Part shown: positions 26,636 through 36,785 of the stretch, in pieces
Numbering within the stretch: the stretch's first letter is position 1
Layout of the letters: every line of letters starts with the position of its first letter
Origin: Desulfomonile tiedjei
GTDB taxonomy: Bacteria; Desulfobacterota; Desulfomonilia; Desulfomonilales; Desulfomonilaceae
Assembly: GCA_016218715.1 (NCBI GenBank)
Contig: JACRDG010000066.1
Location: forward strand, 1 to 64,000
Reading direction: 5' to 3'
DNA length: 64,000 nt
Made by a program: the position numbers and the translations under genes
Notes under the pieces: model-generated
What the model was told of the DNA's origin: nothing
Seen by the model: only the letters and a program-made list of their open reading frames with translations
Databases searched by the model: none

Positions 26636-29600
26636 ATGAAAATCCCCAAGAGACTTGATACTCTGCTCAAAAAGGAACGCGGCCTCCGTGGAGCCGTCGA
26701 TACGACGCTGGACCGTTTCGAGCCCTGGCTCAAGGCGAACCGAATGGTGTTCTTCTGCGGTTTCACGGACCACGGCGTGGAACATATAGAGTCTGTGATG
26801 CAGTTCGCTTCGGCCCTTATAACGGATAAAGCTTTGAAACAACTGACTGCCAGGGACAGCGCGGCTTGCATCCTTTCCATCCTGCTGCACGATTGCGCGA
26901 TGCACCTCAGCGAAGATGGATTCCAGCTCCTGATCTCAAGATCGAACGGCTGGCAGCCGAAATCCAATAATTTCTCGTTTCAGCCGATGAAGTGGAAAGA
27001 GGAATGGGAAAAGTTTCTGGGTGAGGCTTCTCGATTTGATGACCAGAAACTTAAAGATTTGTTTGAATCAGCTGAGCCGATCAGCCGCCCACCGGATAAT
27101 CCATTGGAGTGGACGGAGCGACATAAGCGTCTGGTCGGTGAATTTTTGCGCAGACATCACGGGACCCTTGCTTACGAAATCGCATTGGCCGGAGTGCCTG
27201 GACCGGGTGATGCCAGGCTGAGGCTGAGCCCACTGCCGGAAGGATTGGCCGATGTCATTGGCTTTATTGCCTGGAGCCATAGCCGTCCGATACGCGAAGG
27301 AGCCGATCGGTTGCGTTTGGTGAATAATGAGCGACAAGTGTGGCGTGGAGTCCATGCGCCGTTTCTTATGGGGCTCTTGCGCATTGCCGATTATCTTGAG
27401 ATTCAAGCTCCCCGCGCGCCGGAAGAAATCCTTCGTGTACGAAGCCTACACAGCTCTGCGTCTTTGACGGAGTGGGAAAAGCACAAGGCAGTGAGGGACA
27501 TCCGGCCTCACGAAGGGGATCGTGAATGCCTCTGGATTGATGCGGAGCCGAAAAATGTAAAAACCTTCCTCGCCCTTCAGCGCCTGTTCATAGATATCCA
27601 AGCGGAGCTCGATGCAACTTGGGCGCTGTGGGGGGAAGTGTATGGCAGCCACAGTAAGCTGCGCAACCTAGGCATTACGCTCCGCCGGATCCGATCCACG
27701 CTGGACGATCTCACGGAGTTTGAAAAGAAAGTCGCTTTCATACCGGTGCACGCCAAATTCGGAACCGCTGACGCGGAACTCCTGAAGCTGATGGTCGGAC
27801 CGCTGTACAGCGGAAACCCAAGTTACGGGGTACGAGAATTGATACAAAACGCTGTCGACGCCTGCCTGGAGCGTGATGACTACATGAAGCAGCATGGACT
27901 GACGACGCTCGATCTCGCTGACTTGCCCGGGGACGTAGTCGTCACTCTCGAAGAGGATCAGACCGGAGGCGGGTGGTTGACGGTGGAGGACAGCGGGATC
28001 GGGATGACTAGAGACGTTATTCTCAACTATTTTCTCACCGCGGGAGCGTCATTCCGCGCAAGTGAACGTTGGCACGAGTTGCACGCTGCGGGCAATGAAC
28101 CGAGGGTCACTCGTTCCGGTCGATTCGGTGTGGGCCTGCTGGCAGCGTTTCTCCTCGGGTCTGAGATTGAGGTGAGCACGCGACATGTGGATGATCGCAA
28201 CGGCATCGAGTTCACCTGTCACTTGGAAGACCGAGAAATTGAACTACGGCATAATGATCGGTCCATCGGGACGACGATACGCGTACGAATTGGCCAGGAA
28301 CAGATGGATCAGCTCACCGGATTTCCGCCGTATGGAGCCACATGGGACTGGTATACTCTCTCTTATCCAAAGGTGGTAAGGCGGATCAAGTGCCACCAAC
28401 TCGAAGAGGACTTCGGCCGACCTGCCGTCGGCCCTGAAGGACTAGTGGAATTGCCGCCGGCACACATCTTGCCGGAGCGCGAAGCGCAATTACCCTTCGA
28501 GTGGCGACGTCTGACCCATCCAAATTTCGATGATGTTCAGTGGACGTGGGGAGGTCCGGATCTCGTTTGCAACGGCATCCGCGTGGGGCAGTGTGTTCGC
28601 CACGACATCCTTTCCGGAGGTTACAGGCCATTGTGTGCTCCGTTTGATTTTGAACCCAGTTACGGTCCTCTGCTCCGCGGCCCGTCCTTGAGCCTGTTCG
28701 ATTCGCGAGGAAACGTGCCTATAAACCTCAACCGAACGAATCTCTCGGGACCCCTACCGATGGAGATCGACGATGCCTTGGCCACGGCAGTGTGCCGAGA
28801 CATCCTGGCCTTCTTTCTCGTGACGACACCTCAATCACTAGCATCCTGTATCAACTCTCTTCTCATTCCTGAAGGTTGTGAAGAAAACGAAGGGCTGACC
28901 CATCCCGCATTTGACCGCTTGAACACCATTCCGTTTTGGCATTGGATCGCGTGGGCATCTGATGGAATTCTCTTGGAGGAACCCCAGATTTTGGGAATGG
29001 CTCGTCTCCTGTCAGCGTGGTTTTTTCCGCGCCCACCTGAGCGATTTATGTCTCGATACATGGACGCGATCATGGTAACGTCGCCGCGCCAGGTCGGAAC
29101 TTTCGTAAGTCGCCCACGATTTACGCCCTACACTTTCTGGCCCGACTCTTCCAAGGCAATCGACCAGTGGATGGACGCGATAATGCGGGTGCCGACCTCG
29201 TCAGTCGATGGTCCAAGCACCGGCTCTTGGGATACAGATCGGGCATGGCTCAATATTTGGGGGCATTTTGAGTCCGGGTCACGAGCTGCACTGACCCCAG
29301 CTAAGCTCTGGACCGACGGGCTGTCCGGACAGTACTCCGGCTTCGAGAATCGTAACCTCTCTAATGACGTGGTCCTCTTCTGGACAGGTGAAAATCCCGA
29401 GGAATGGCTAGATCTGCCTAAGTTAACAGCAGTCGAGCCCCGCAATGACAAAGATGTTGTAGCTTTCTGGAAGTTGGCTGATCCCGAAGGGCCCGAGTTG
29501 CCCATGAGTCAGGTGGGAAGACTGTGGAAAGACTTGTTCCGCCAGGCGGTGATACCATTTGACCTGAAGGACCGTCGGAAACAGTTGGCCCATGCGTACA

Positions 29601-29692
29601 AAGAGCTTGCCGAAGAAGTAGAACGATGGGAGCAAGCTGGGACGTACGAGCTGGGCCGCCGACGGCAAAAGGGATCGTCGGACAGTTCCTGA
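26636..29692 (+). CDS. HD-domain/HSP90-like ATPase fusion protein
   Basis: A 1018-residue protein. The N-terminus is an HD-type domain: GFTDHGVEHIESV (H46), LLHDCAMH (H85, D86), RRHHG (about 172-176) and LLRIADYLE (247-255). From about 380 an HSP90/GHKL ATPase follows: N-box ELIQNAVDACLERD (401-414), DSGIGM (452-457) and GRFGVGLLAAFLLGSE (495-510). The remaining 500 residues, rich in Trp and Pro, match no family I know. HD plus HSP90-like ATPase fusions are described in predicted bacterial conflict systems. Base composition looks lower in GC than the flanking genes, which suggests transfer. AAGGTGA precedes the ATG. It sits beside two STAND genes. Confidence 0.8.
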   Translation: MKIPKRLDTLLKKERGLRGAVDTTLDRFEPWLKANRMVFFCGFTDHGVEHIESVMQFASALITDKALKQLTARDSAACILSILLHDCAMHLSEDGFQLLISRSNGWQPKSNNFSFQPMKWKEEWEKFLGEASRFDDQKLKDLFESAEPISRPPDNPLEWTERHKRLVGEFLRRHHGTLAYEIALAGVPGPGDARLRLSPLPEGLADVIGFIAWSHSRPIREGADRLRLVNNERQVWRGVHAPFLMGLLRIADYLEIQAPRAPEEILRVRSLHSSASLTEWEKHKAVRDIRPHEGDRECLWIDAEPKNVKTFLALQRLFIDIQAELDATWALWGEVYGSHSKLRNLGITLRRIRSTLDDLTEFEKKVAFIPVHAKFGTADAELLKLMVGPLYSGNPSYGVRELIQNAVDACLERDDYMKQHGLTTLDLADLPGDVVVTLEEDQTGGGWLTVEDSGIGMTRDVILNYFLTAGASFRASERWHELHAAGNEPRVTRSGRFGVGLLAAFLLGSEIEVSTRHVDDRNGIEFTCHLEDREIELRHNDRSIGTTIRVRIGQEQMDQLTGFPPYGATWDWYTLSYPKVVRRIKCHQLEEDFGRPAVGPEGLVELPPAHILPEREAQLPFEWRRLTHPNFDDVQWTWGGPDLVCNGIRVGQCVRHDILSGGYRPLCAPFDFEPSYGPLLRGPSLSLFDSRGNVPINLNRTNLSGPLPMEIDDALATAVCRDILAFFLVTTPQSLASCINSLLIPEGCEENEGLTHPAFDRLNTIPFWHWIAWASDGILLEEPQILGMARLLSAWFFPRPPERFMSRYMDAIMVTSPRQVGTFVSRPRFTPYTFWPDSSKAIDQWMDAIMRVPTSSVDGPSTGSWDTDRAWLNIWGHFESGSRAALTPAKLWTDGLSGQYSGFENRNLSNDVVLFWTGENPEEWLDLPKLTAVEPRNDKDVVAFWKLADPEGPELPMSQVGRLWKDLFRQAVIPFDLKDRRKQLAHAYKELAEEVERWEQAGTYELGRRRQKGSSDSS

Positions 29693-29725
29693 TTTCAACC
29701 TCTTTCGACGGCCGATGCCGAGCGG

Positions 29726-31357
29726 CTATTTCTTATACAGTTTCTTCAGCCGATTGATGTGCCCGCGGCCGAGCCCCTTCACTTCGCAGCCAAGCTCGAA
29801 GTAGCGGCGTATCTTGTCGTCGCTGAGTATGCCGAAGCAGTCGATGACCGCGAGTGGCCCGCCCGCGGCCTCAACGACTTTCTCGGGATCGAGGTCGAGA
29901 AACTGCCTGTGCCGCACGGCCAATATCATGACATCGGCTTCTTTCAGCGCGTCCCAGAGGTCGGGCTCCACCGTAAGAGCCTTGAGCTTGCGCTGGCTCC
30001 GGAAGAAACGGCCGCGGCCCTTCCCGGGCAGGGGATAGGTCTCCTGGGCCTCGAATTCCCACCAGTGATCCACGTACGGATCGTGGAAACAGACGTCCGC
30101 GCCCATCTCCACGAGGCGCCGGACGATGATCTCAGACCCGCTGTACCTCGTGTCCCCCACATCCTCCCGGTACGACGCGCCGAGCAGCGCCACCTTTGAC
30201 GCGGCGATGTACCGCCCCATGTTGCGGAGCGCGTCCCGGGCCAGCTCCGGAACGTGGAGCGCACGGCTGTCATTGATGTTGATCGCCATCGGCGTCATCT
30301 GGAACAGGTCGTCCTCGAACCCCATAAGGTGCTTGTACGCCCAGACCCCGAGCCCTCCGTCCTTGGGGAGACAGTACCCCCCGATGCCGGGCCCCGGGAA
30401 GATGATGTTCGAATGCGTCGGCCTCACCTTGATTGCGTCGATCACCTTGATGAGGTCCACCCCGTTGCGCTCGGCAAAAAGGCTCCACTCGTTGAGGAAA
30501 GCAAGTATCGCCGCGCGGTAGCTGTTTTCCACGATCTTTGCCGTCTCCGACTCGATGGGGCGCTCCAGGACCGTCAGCGGATAGTGCTCCGTGTCGATCA
30601 CTTCGGTGAGGAATTTGACAACCCGTTGATTCGACTCTTCGTTGATTCCGCTGCAAACCCGCCAGAAATTCCTGATCGAATCGACGTAATTGGCCCCGGG
30701 CATGACCCGTTCGTAACTGTGGGCCAGGACCGGTTCGGACGCGACTCCGCGCTTCCTGAACGCCTTCTTGATGACGGGGTACGCCACCTGCTCCGTGGTG
30801 CCGGGCGGAACCGTCGTCTCGATGAGGACCAGGGCATCGGGCCTGATCGTCTCCCCGATGATCTCGAGCGCCTTTTCCAGATCCTCCATCTGGACGTACC
30901 CGTTCGCGATGTCCGTGAGCGACTCCTTGACGTAATCGCACTGGACATCCACCACCACCACGTCGGCAAGGGCGAGCGCGGCGTACGTGAACGACGCGGT
31001 GAGGGTCTTCTTCTCGATCGCACACCGGTGGATGATTGCCGGCACCTGGGGGTCCTCGGATTTCATCGGGGCAATCCCCCGGTTGACGAGCGGGATTTTC
31101 CAATAACTCCGGGTGCTCGGCCGTTGCATGCCGATGACGAACTTCCCCGGATTGCCTGCCGCGTCCGTCGAGTCCGCGATCACCGCGGCCATGACGGCAC
31201 CGACGAACCCCATGCCGACCACCACGACGATCTCGCGGCCCTGATTCCGGTGTTCGTCGGCAAGCTGTTCGAGCCGCTGAAATTCCCGGTCGTAATCACT
31301 TTCCGTGGGGAGCGAGAACTCCTCCCCTTGAGGGCTGATCGAAAACTCTTCGGCCAT
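29726..31357 (-). CDS. Nucleotide-sugar dehydrogenase (UDP-glucose/GDP-mannose family)
   Basis: A 543-residue NAD-dependent dehydrogenase that oxidises a UDP- or GDP-sugar to the uronate for surface polysaccharide. A 40-residue N-terminal extension precedes the Rossmann motif VVGMGFVGAVMA (47-58). Other landmarks are VLIETTVPPGTTEQV, the middle-domain ESETAKIVENSYRAA, catalytic Cys near 328 in GPGIGGYCLPKDGG, and the C-terminal VALLGASYREDVGDTRYSGS. It is longer than typical WecC or Ugd (about 420-440). The gene stands alone here, with no glycosyltransferase neighbours, and is convergent with the HD/HSP90-like gene. Substrate unassigned. Confidence 0.9.
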   Translation of the reverse strand: MAEEFSISPQGEEFSLPTESDYDREFQRLEQLADEHRNQGREIVVVVGMGFVGAVMAAVIADSTDAAGNPGKFVIGMQRPSTRSYWKIPLVNRGIAPMKSEDPQVPAIIHRCAIEKKTLTASFTYAALALADVVVVDVQCDYVKESLTDIANGYVQMEDLEKALEIIGETIRPDALVLIETTVPPGTTEQVAYPVIKKAFRKRGVASEPVLAHSYERVMPGANYVDSIRNFWRVCSGINEESNQRVVKFLTEVIDTEHYPLTVLERPIESETAKIVENSYRAAILAFLNEWSLFAERNGVDLIKVIDAIKVRPTHSNIIFPGPGIGGYCLPKDGGLGVWAYKHLMGFEDDLFQMTPMAININDSRALHVPELARDALRNMGRYIAASKVALLGASYREDVGDTRYSGSEIIVRRLVEMGADVCFHDPYVDHWWEFEAQETYPLPGKGRGRFFRSQRKLKALTVEPDLWDALKEADVMILAVRHRQFLDLDPEKVVEAAGGPLAVIDCFGILSDDKIRRYFELGCEVKGLGRGHINRLKKLYKK

Positions 31358-31565
31358 GGGCTACCTCGTGATGTAATTGTTCACCGGGTTTGAGGCGGCT
31401 CGGCCTATCCCGGCAAACGGTTACCTTCAGGATCTCTTATGCTGGCATAAACCGTGAGGATAAAACGCTCCTGCGGAACCGTCAAGCAGGAAAGCCGTTG
31501 AAGACGCACAACCCGTATGGTATGAGAACCGGATTGAAACCAGCGGCGGAGGTTCCGGAAGCCCC

Positions 31566-34043
31566 ATGCAAAAGAAATACAGTCCCAAGACGATTGAAGC
31601 GAAGTGGCGGACTTTCTGGGAGGAAGAGAAGATCTTCAAGGTCGAGTTGGACGGATCCAAAGAGAAGTACTACCTGCTGGAAATGTTCCCCTATCCTTCA
31701 GGCCGCATACACATGGGACATGTACGCAACTATTCAATCGGCGACGTGGTCGCTCGCTTCAAGATGATGCAAGGGTTGAATGTTCTCCATCCCATGGGCT
31801 GGGACGCGTTCGGCATGCCCGCGGAGAACGCGGCCATCAAGCATGGCGCACACCCCGCCAAATGGACGATGGACAACATCAATGAAATGAGGCGGCAACT
31901 CAGGAGCATGGGTTTTTCCTACGACTGGGACCGAGAACTGGCCACCTGCGATCCGAGCTATTACCGCTGGGAACAGTGGCTCTTCCTCCGAATGCTGGAA
32001 CGGGGGCTCGTGTACCGGAAGAAGTCCATTGTCAACTACTGTGAACCGTGCAAAACCGTCCTGGCCAACGAGCAGGTCGAGGCGGGCGCGTGCTGGCGAT
32101 GCGGCACCCCTGTGGTCCATCGGGAGCAGCAGGGGTGGTTTCTGAAGATTACTGCGTACGCCCAGGAACTCCTGGACTGGTGCGACCGCCTGACCGGATG
32201 GCCCGAGAAGGTCCTCACCATGCAACGAAACTGGATCGGCCGCAGCGAAGGCGCACGGATCCTGTTCGATCTGGAAGGAGACGGTGAGCCCGTCGAGGTG
32301 TTCACGACTCGACCGGACACGTTGCACGGCGCGACGTTCATGAGCCTTGCACCGGAACACCCGCGCTGCCTGCGCCTGTCCGCGGGGAAGCCCCAGGAAG
32401 CCGCGGTCGGAGAGTTTATCAGCCGCACGCTCAAACAGGATTGGGCAAACCGCATCGGAGAAGAAGCCGAGAAAGAAGGGGTGTTCACGGGATCGTACTG
32501 CATCAACCCGCTTACCGGGCGCCGTATGCCGATTTACGTGGCAAACTTCGTGCTCTACGAGTATGGCACCGGTGCGGTGATGGCTGTCCCCGCTCACGAC
32601 CAGCGCGATTTCGAATTCGCCCGCAAGTACGGGCTCGACGTCATTGTCGTGATTCAGCCAGAAGGGGAACCGCTCGATCCTGCCACCATGACCGAGGCCT
32701 ATGTGGATGAAGGGACGCTCGTCAATTCGCGGGAATTCGACGGAATGCAGAACCTGGAGGCCATGAAGGCGATCACCGACAAGCTCGCGACCATGGGCAA
32801 GGGCGGCTCGACCGTCAGTTTCCGCATCCGGGATTGGGGCATTTCCCGACAGCGGTACTGGGGCGCACCGATCCCCATCGTCCATTGCCCGGACTGTGGT
32901 GCTGTCCCGGTCCCTGACGAGGACTTGCCGGTGGTTCTCCCGATTGACATCGAGTTTCCCCGTAGCGGCAGATCCCCTCTCCCCGATCTGGACTGGTGGG
33001 TCAACGTTCCGTGCCCGAAGTGCAAGAAACCGGCCCGTCGCGAGACCGATACCATGGACACGTTCGTCGAGTCGTCCTGGTATTTCGACCGGTACGCGTG
33101 CCCCCATTACGACCAGGGGATTATCGAGCCGAAGGGAGACGCGTACTGGCTGCCGGTGGATCAGTACATCGGCGGGATAGAGCACGCGATTCTCCACCTG
33201 CTCTATTCGCGCTTCTTCACCAAGGTGCTCAGGGACCTGAAGATCAAGAAGAGCGACGAACCGTTCCTGAACCTCCTCACCCAGGGGATGGTGATCAAGG
33301 ACGGCGCCAAGATGTCCAAGTCCAAGGGGAATGTGGTCGATCCGGAAGAGCTGATCGAACGGTACGGCGCGGACACGGTGCGGCTCTTCGGCCTCTTTGC
33401 CGCGCCACCCGAACGGGACCTCGAATGGACGTCAGAAGGGGTCGAGGGGGCTTTCCGCTTCTTGCACCGAGTTTGGAATCTCGTCTACCAGTTCAAGGAC
33501 CTGGAGATTGCGCCGTTCTCCGACAACTCGAGCGAACGGGCTCGCTCCATCCGAAGGCTTACCCACAGGACCATCAAGAGAGTTACCGAGGACGTTGCGA
33601 ACCGCTTTCACTTCAACACCGCAATCTCCGCTGTGATGGAGATGTCAAACGAACTGGGCAGGACCACGCCCGAAGAGATCGCGAGCGCTCGGGATGTGAG
33701 AGCGGCCATGGCCGAGGCGGTCAGGACAATGGTGGTGCTCCTCTCTCCATTTGTCCCGCACATCGCGGAGGAACTCTGGGAGGCGCTCGGCGGCAAACCC
33801 GGCATGACGCGTCTCGCGTGGCCGTCGTACGATCCACGGCTCCTGGAGCAGGACACGATCACCATTGTCGTGCAGGTGAATGGAAAGAAACGCGCGGAGA
33901 TCCTCGTCCCCTCGGACGCATCGGAGGACGAGATCAAGGAGACGGGGCTGACGGAACCGAACGTCAAGCGGTTCATTGAAGCTGCAACCGTGCGCAAGAT
34001 GGTTTACGTCCCCGGCAAGATTTTGAACATTGTGGTGGGCTGA
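31566..34043 (+). CDS. leuS: Leucyl-tRNA synthetase
   Basis: An 825-residue class I synthetase that charges tRNA-Leu. The HIGH-type motif is [12 protein letters not shown] (49-60), followed by [14 protein letters not shown]. The CP1 editing domain spans about 220-420 with the threonine-rich [13 protein letters not shown] and [27 protein letters not shown] is near 578 and the anticodon-binding domain ends the protein. The start [14 protein letters not shown] is the normal bacterial N-terminus. lptE follows after 73 bases, the same pairing as in E. coli (leuS-lptE). No T-box leader is visible in the 208 bases upstream. Confidence 0.97.
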   Translation: MQKKYSPKTIEAKWRTFWEEEKIFKVELDGSKEKYYLLEMFPYPSGRIHMGHVRNYSIGDVVARFKMMQGLNVLHPMGWDAFGMPAENAAIKHGAHPAKWTMDNINEMRRQLRSMGFSYDWDRELATCDPSYYRWEQWLFLRMLERGLVYRKKSIVNYCEPCKTVLANEQVEAGACWRCGTPVVHREQQGWFLKITAYAQELLDWCDRLTGWPEKVLTMQRNWIGRSEGARILFDLEGDGEPVEVFTTRPDTLHGATFMSLAPEHPRCLRLSAGKPQEAAVGEFISRTLKQDWANRIGEEAEKEGVFTGSYCINPLTGRRMPIYVANFVLYEYGTGAVMAVPAHDQRDFEFARKYGLDVIVVIQPEGEPLDPATMTEAYVDEGTLVNSREFDGMQNLEAMKAITDKLATMGKGGSTVSFRIRDWGISRQRYWGAPIPIVHCPDCGAVPVPDEDLPVVLPIDIEFPRSGRSPLPDLDWWVNVPCPKCKKPARRETDTMDTFVESSWYFDRYACPHYDQGIIEPKGDAYWLPVDQYIGGIEHAILHLLYSRFFTKVLRDLKIKKSDEPFLNLLTQGMVIKDGAKMSKSKGNVVDPEELIERYGADTVRLFGLFAAPPERDLEWTSEGVEGAFRFLHRVWNLVYQFKDLEIAPFSDNSSERARSIRRLTHRTIKRVTEDVANRFHFNTAISAVMEMSNELGRTTPEEIASARDVRAAMAEAVRTMVVLLSPFVPHIAEELWEALGGKPGMTRLAWPSYDPRLLEQDTITIVVQVNGKKRAEILVPSDASEDEIKETGLTEPNVKRFIEAATVRKMVYVPGKILNIVVG

Positions 34044-34116
34044 CGGCAGCTCGAATCTCCGGAGCATGGGTAACGGCTTCCAATAGCTGAACGGTTGCGG
34101 GTTTTCATGGCGCTTC

Positions 34117-34662
34117 ATGATGTGCTTTCCCAGAAGTACTGAATTCCTTCCCGACATCCGGTGGCTCCTCTCCGCCGCGGCATGCCTGATGCTTGTCGCG
34201 TGCGGGTACCACTTCAGCGGAACCTCGACCGCTGGTCTCTTCCCCCCTGACGTCAAGACGATCGTTCTCGAAAGCGTGGTCAACAACACTACCGTCACGG
34301 GAATCGAAACCGAACTGACGAACGGAATACGTCAGGAGTTCGCGCTGGCTAAGGGGCTCAGTCCTGTCAGGAGCGGCGGTGACGTAGCGTTGAAAACCGT
34401 CATCGCATCGTACGAGGACACCCCCTCGATGTACAAGGCTGACGGAAAAGAGCTTACCCGCATCGGCACCCTGAGCCTCAGGTGCAAGTTGGAGAAATCG
34501 GATTCCAACAAGCTCATGTGGAAGAAGGATCTGGCAGCCTCGTGCCCGTACACCGTGACCGATACCATTTCCGAGACACTCACCAACCGCCGGGCAGCCA
34601 TTTCTCACATGATCAAGGACCTGGTGCCAAGGATTCGCAGTGCTCTGTACGATGATTTCTGA
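34117..34662 (+). CDS. lptE: LPS-assembly lipoprotein LptE
   Basis: A 181-residue outer-membrane lipoprotein that plugs the LptD barrel during lipopolysaccharide export. The lipobox LMLVACG places the lipidated cysteine near residue 29, followed by the family's GYHFSG. The rest shows the LptE pattern of alternating strands: IVLESVVNNTTVTGIETEL, TNGIRQEFAL and LKTVIASYED. The gene directly follows leuS, as in many proteobacteria. It confirms a diderm, LPS-bearing cell. Confidence 0.87.
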   Translation: MMCFPRSTEFLPDIRWLLSAAACLMLVACGYHFSGTSTAGLFPPDVKTIVLESVVNNTTVTGIETELTNGIRQEFALAKGLSPVRSGGDVALKTVIASYEDTPSMYKADGKELTRIGTLSLRCKLEKSDSNKLMWKKDLAASCPYTVTDTISETLTNRRAAISHMIKDLVPRIRSALYDDF

Positions 34663-34723
34663 TTCGCTTTCCTTTCGGGAGCATCTTTTTCGTCGCACTC
34701 TTGCCAACATGGGCTAGAATTCC

Positions 34724-36496
34724 ATGCCCATGGATTCGACGAAGGCCCAGCGCAACTGTCTCCTGTTCATGCTGTTCTGTGCAGCCACCGTGTACGTGGT
34801 GGCGCACTGGGACGCTTTGACGGACCCGTACGTGATCAACGACGACGTCCGCCAGCAGGTCTACTGGATGCAGCGGTGGCAGGACCCGGACCTCTTTCCT
34901 GACGATTTGCTCACCCGGTACGCGCAGAACTATGTTCCCTGGGGAGTGCAGGCGGTCTACGCGCTGGGCTCGCTCTTCATGAACCCCGTCCAGTTTTCCA
35001 AAGTGGTCGCAGGCATCCTTTTTGTCGTCACAGCGGGTTTCCTCTTCGGGCTCGTCCTCCAATTCCGGAATGAGCGTACCGCAGCGGTCGCTGTCTGCGT
35101 CTCGTTCTTTTTTCCCAGCTTTCTCGGGAAGATCACAGGCGGTCTCGCACAGAGTTTCGGGTACCCCTTGCTCCTTGCGTACCTGTTCTTCCTCGCTCGC
35201 GGAAGGCTGCTCCCCGCGGGGGTGGTCATTCTTCTGGCCGCTACGCTGAACCCGTACATCTTCCTGCTTTGCCTGGCGACTCATCTGATCTTCCTCGGCG
35301 TTCATTACGCGAGGAAGGCTGTCGAAGGTTCTCCATTCGGGTTTTCAGCGACGCGCGGCGGCTCCGTTCCCTCACCACGATCCTCTCCCAGGGGGAGAGG
35401 GGGCCAAGCAGGCTGCGCTCCTGCGGACAGAGGTGTGGAAGGAGATCAACTCGGTCAGCAGCGAGGTCTCCTCGTGTCGCTCCTGCCGGTTCTTGCGGGG
35501 ATCGCGCTCATGGCGCTCAAGTACGTGTTCCTGCAACCCGAGGAGTTCGGAACTCTCGTGAGTTGGGCCGACATGGCGGACCGCGTCGAGTACACCGCCG
35601 CGGGGCGTTTGGCGATCCTCCCCGTCCCTTCCCTTTTGACCGAGCTGGTGCGTCCGTGGCTTGAATTCCTTCCGTTTCTCCTATCAGAGCCGATCTGGGG
35701 CTGGATTGTCGCCCCTGTTCTCATCGGGATGGCGTTCGCTGCGTACCGGCTACGAGACGGTATCGTGGACCTGCGCGGATTTGGCGTGTTCGGCTATCTC
35801 ATGTCCGCTTCGCTTCTGCTCCATTTCACGTCGTACCTGGTTTTGATGAGGCTCTTCATCCCGGAACGGTATCTGGAGTACTCGCTGAACATACTCTACT
35901 GCGTCGTGCTCGCTGCGGTGATCACGGTCCTCGGCAGGAGGGCGGGACTGCAGCCGGTCGCGTTGTGGTGTGTCGGCCTCGTTTCCGTTATCGGTGCGTT
36001 GCGCTGCTACAATGTGGGGGTCTTCGACTATTCGGAGCATGCGCCGCTCTACCGATACTTGGGAACCACGCCGAAGAGCACGCTCATCGCAGGTCATCCG
36101 GAACTGATGGACAGCATCCCCACCTTTGCCCGGCGCAAGGCCTTTGTCACGTACGAGCTTTCCCACACCTGGATGGACCGGTATTGGGGCACTATCAAAG
36201 GGAGGACGTTCGACCTCTTCCGGGCCTATTACGCGCAAGACCCCGAAGCGATCGTGGAATTCGGCCGCAAATACGGCATCGACTACCTGGTCATCCGGGA
36301 AGAAGACTTTGATCCGAAACGGATCGAGCGCAAGGAGATCTACTTCGAGCCCTTCGGCAGCTTCATTCGTGATCGGGCCTCAGGGAGGTCGTCCTTTGCC
36401 GTGCTGGATAAGAGAGCATTCCCGCCTGTGTTCCTGCAAGACCGGATACGCGTGCTCAAGATCCGGAAAGAGGACAACGGGAACCATCGGCCCTGA
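34724..36496 (+). CDS. Multi-pass membrane protein with in-frame repeat insertion
   Basis: A 590-residue inner-membrane protein with about ten to twelve transmembrane helices between residues 12 and 430 and a soluble C-terminal domain (about 440-585) that includes YGIDYLVIREEDFDPK. An acidic DD pair follows the first helix (VINDDVRQQVYWMQ), as in GT-C-type glycosyltransferases, so a sugar-transfer role is possible but not shown. Residues about 202-248 are low-complexity (Gly, Pro, Ser, Arg) and correspond to a palindromic repeat inserted at about 35330-35460 without breaking the frame. Starts at 34724 or 34730 are both possible. It follows lptE by 61 bases. Confidence 0.75.
   Translation: MPMDSTKAQRNCLLFMLFCAATVYVVAHWDALTDPYVINDDVRQQVYWMQRWQDPDLFPDDLLTRYAQNYVPWGVQAVYALGSLFMNPVQFSKVVAGILFVVTAGFLFGLVLQFRNERTAAVAVCVSFFFPSFLGKITGGLAQSFGYPLLLAYLFFLARGRLLPAGVVILLAATLNPYIFLLCLATHLIFLGVHYARKAVEGSPFGFSATRGGSVPSPRSSPRGRGGQAGCAPADRGVEGDQLGQQRGLLVSLLPVLAGIALMALKYVFLQPEEFGTLVSWADMADRVEYTAAGRLAILPVPSLLTELVRPWLEFLPFLLSEPIWGWIVAPVLIGMAFAAYRLRDGIVDLRGFGVFGYLMSASLLLHFTSYLVLMRLFIPERYLEYSLNILYCVVLAAVITVLGRRAGLQPVALWCVGLVSVIGALRCYNVGVFDYSEHAPLYRYLGTTPKSTLIAGHPELMDSIPTFARRKAFVTYELSHTWMDRYWGTIKGRTFDLFRAYYAQDPEAIVEFGRKYGIDYLVIREEDFDPKRIERKEIYFEPFGSFIRDRASGRSSFAVLDKRAFPPVFLQDRIRVLKIRKEDNGNHRP
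35382..35400. repeat. Palindromic repeat inside a coding region
   Basis: CCTCTCCC-AGG-GGGAGAGG forms an eight-pair stem inside the membrane-protein gene. The preceding CCCTCACCACGAT is the usual lead-in of a GC-rich dispersed repeat seen between genes in many proteobacteria. Here it is translated as part of a Ser/Pro/Arg/Gly-rich stretch. Confidence 0.6.
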
Positions 36497-36785
36497 CTGT
36501 TGGCGTTCCTTGACATTGGCCGGCGGTTCCGGCTATCAATAAAGTTCTCTGGGGACACGATGCGACCCGCCCCTACCCGCAGAGGGCTTCTGCCGGCTTC
36601 CTCAGCAGACCGCTTCACACGTGCAACCGAACCGTTCAATCACGCGGTGGGCCGAGCGTTCCGGTCCTTCCCACACCGCGACACGGTTTCAGACGGGGTC
36701 ACGGCCGAGGATCATCGTTGTCGAAATTAGCCGCAGAGATCCTTCGGATATCGCGGCGTCACTACCACATAGGGAGGGTTGGACA

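Noticed and set aside
31358-31565. T-box leader or other riboswitch before leuS
   Set aside because: No specifier-loop, T-box sequence or terminator/antiterminator pair seen, and T-boxes are rare outside Firmicutes.
31734-33197. A 487-codon minus-strand open frame inside leuS
   Set aside because: Fully antisense to a strongly conserved synthetase, with no recognisable protein content.
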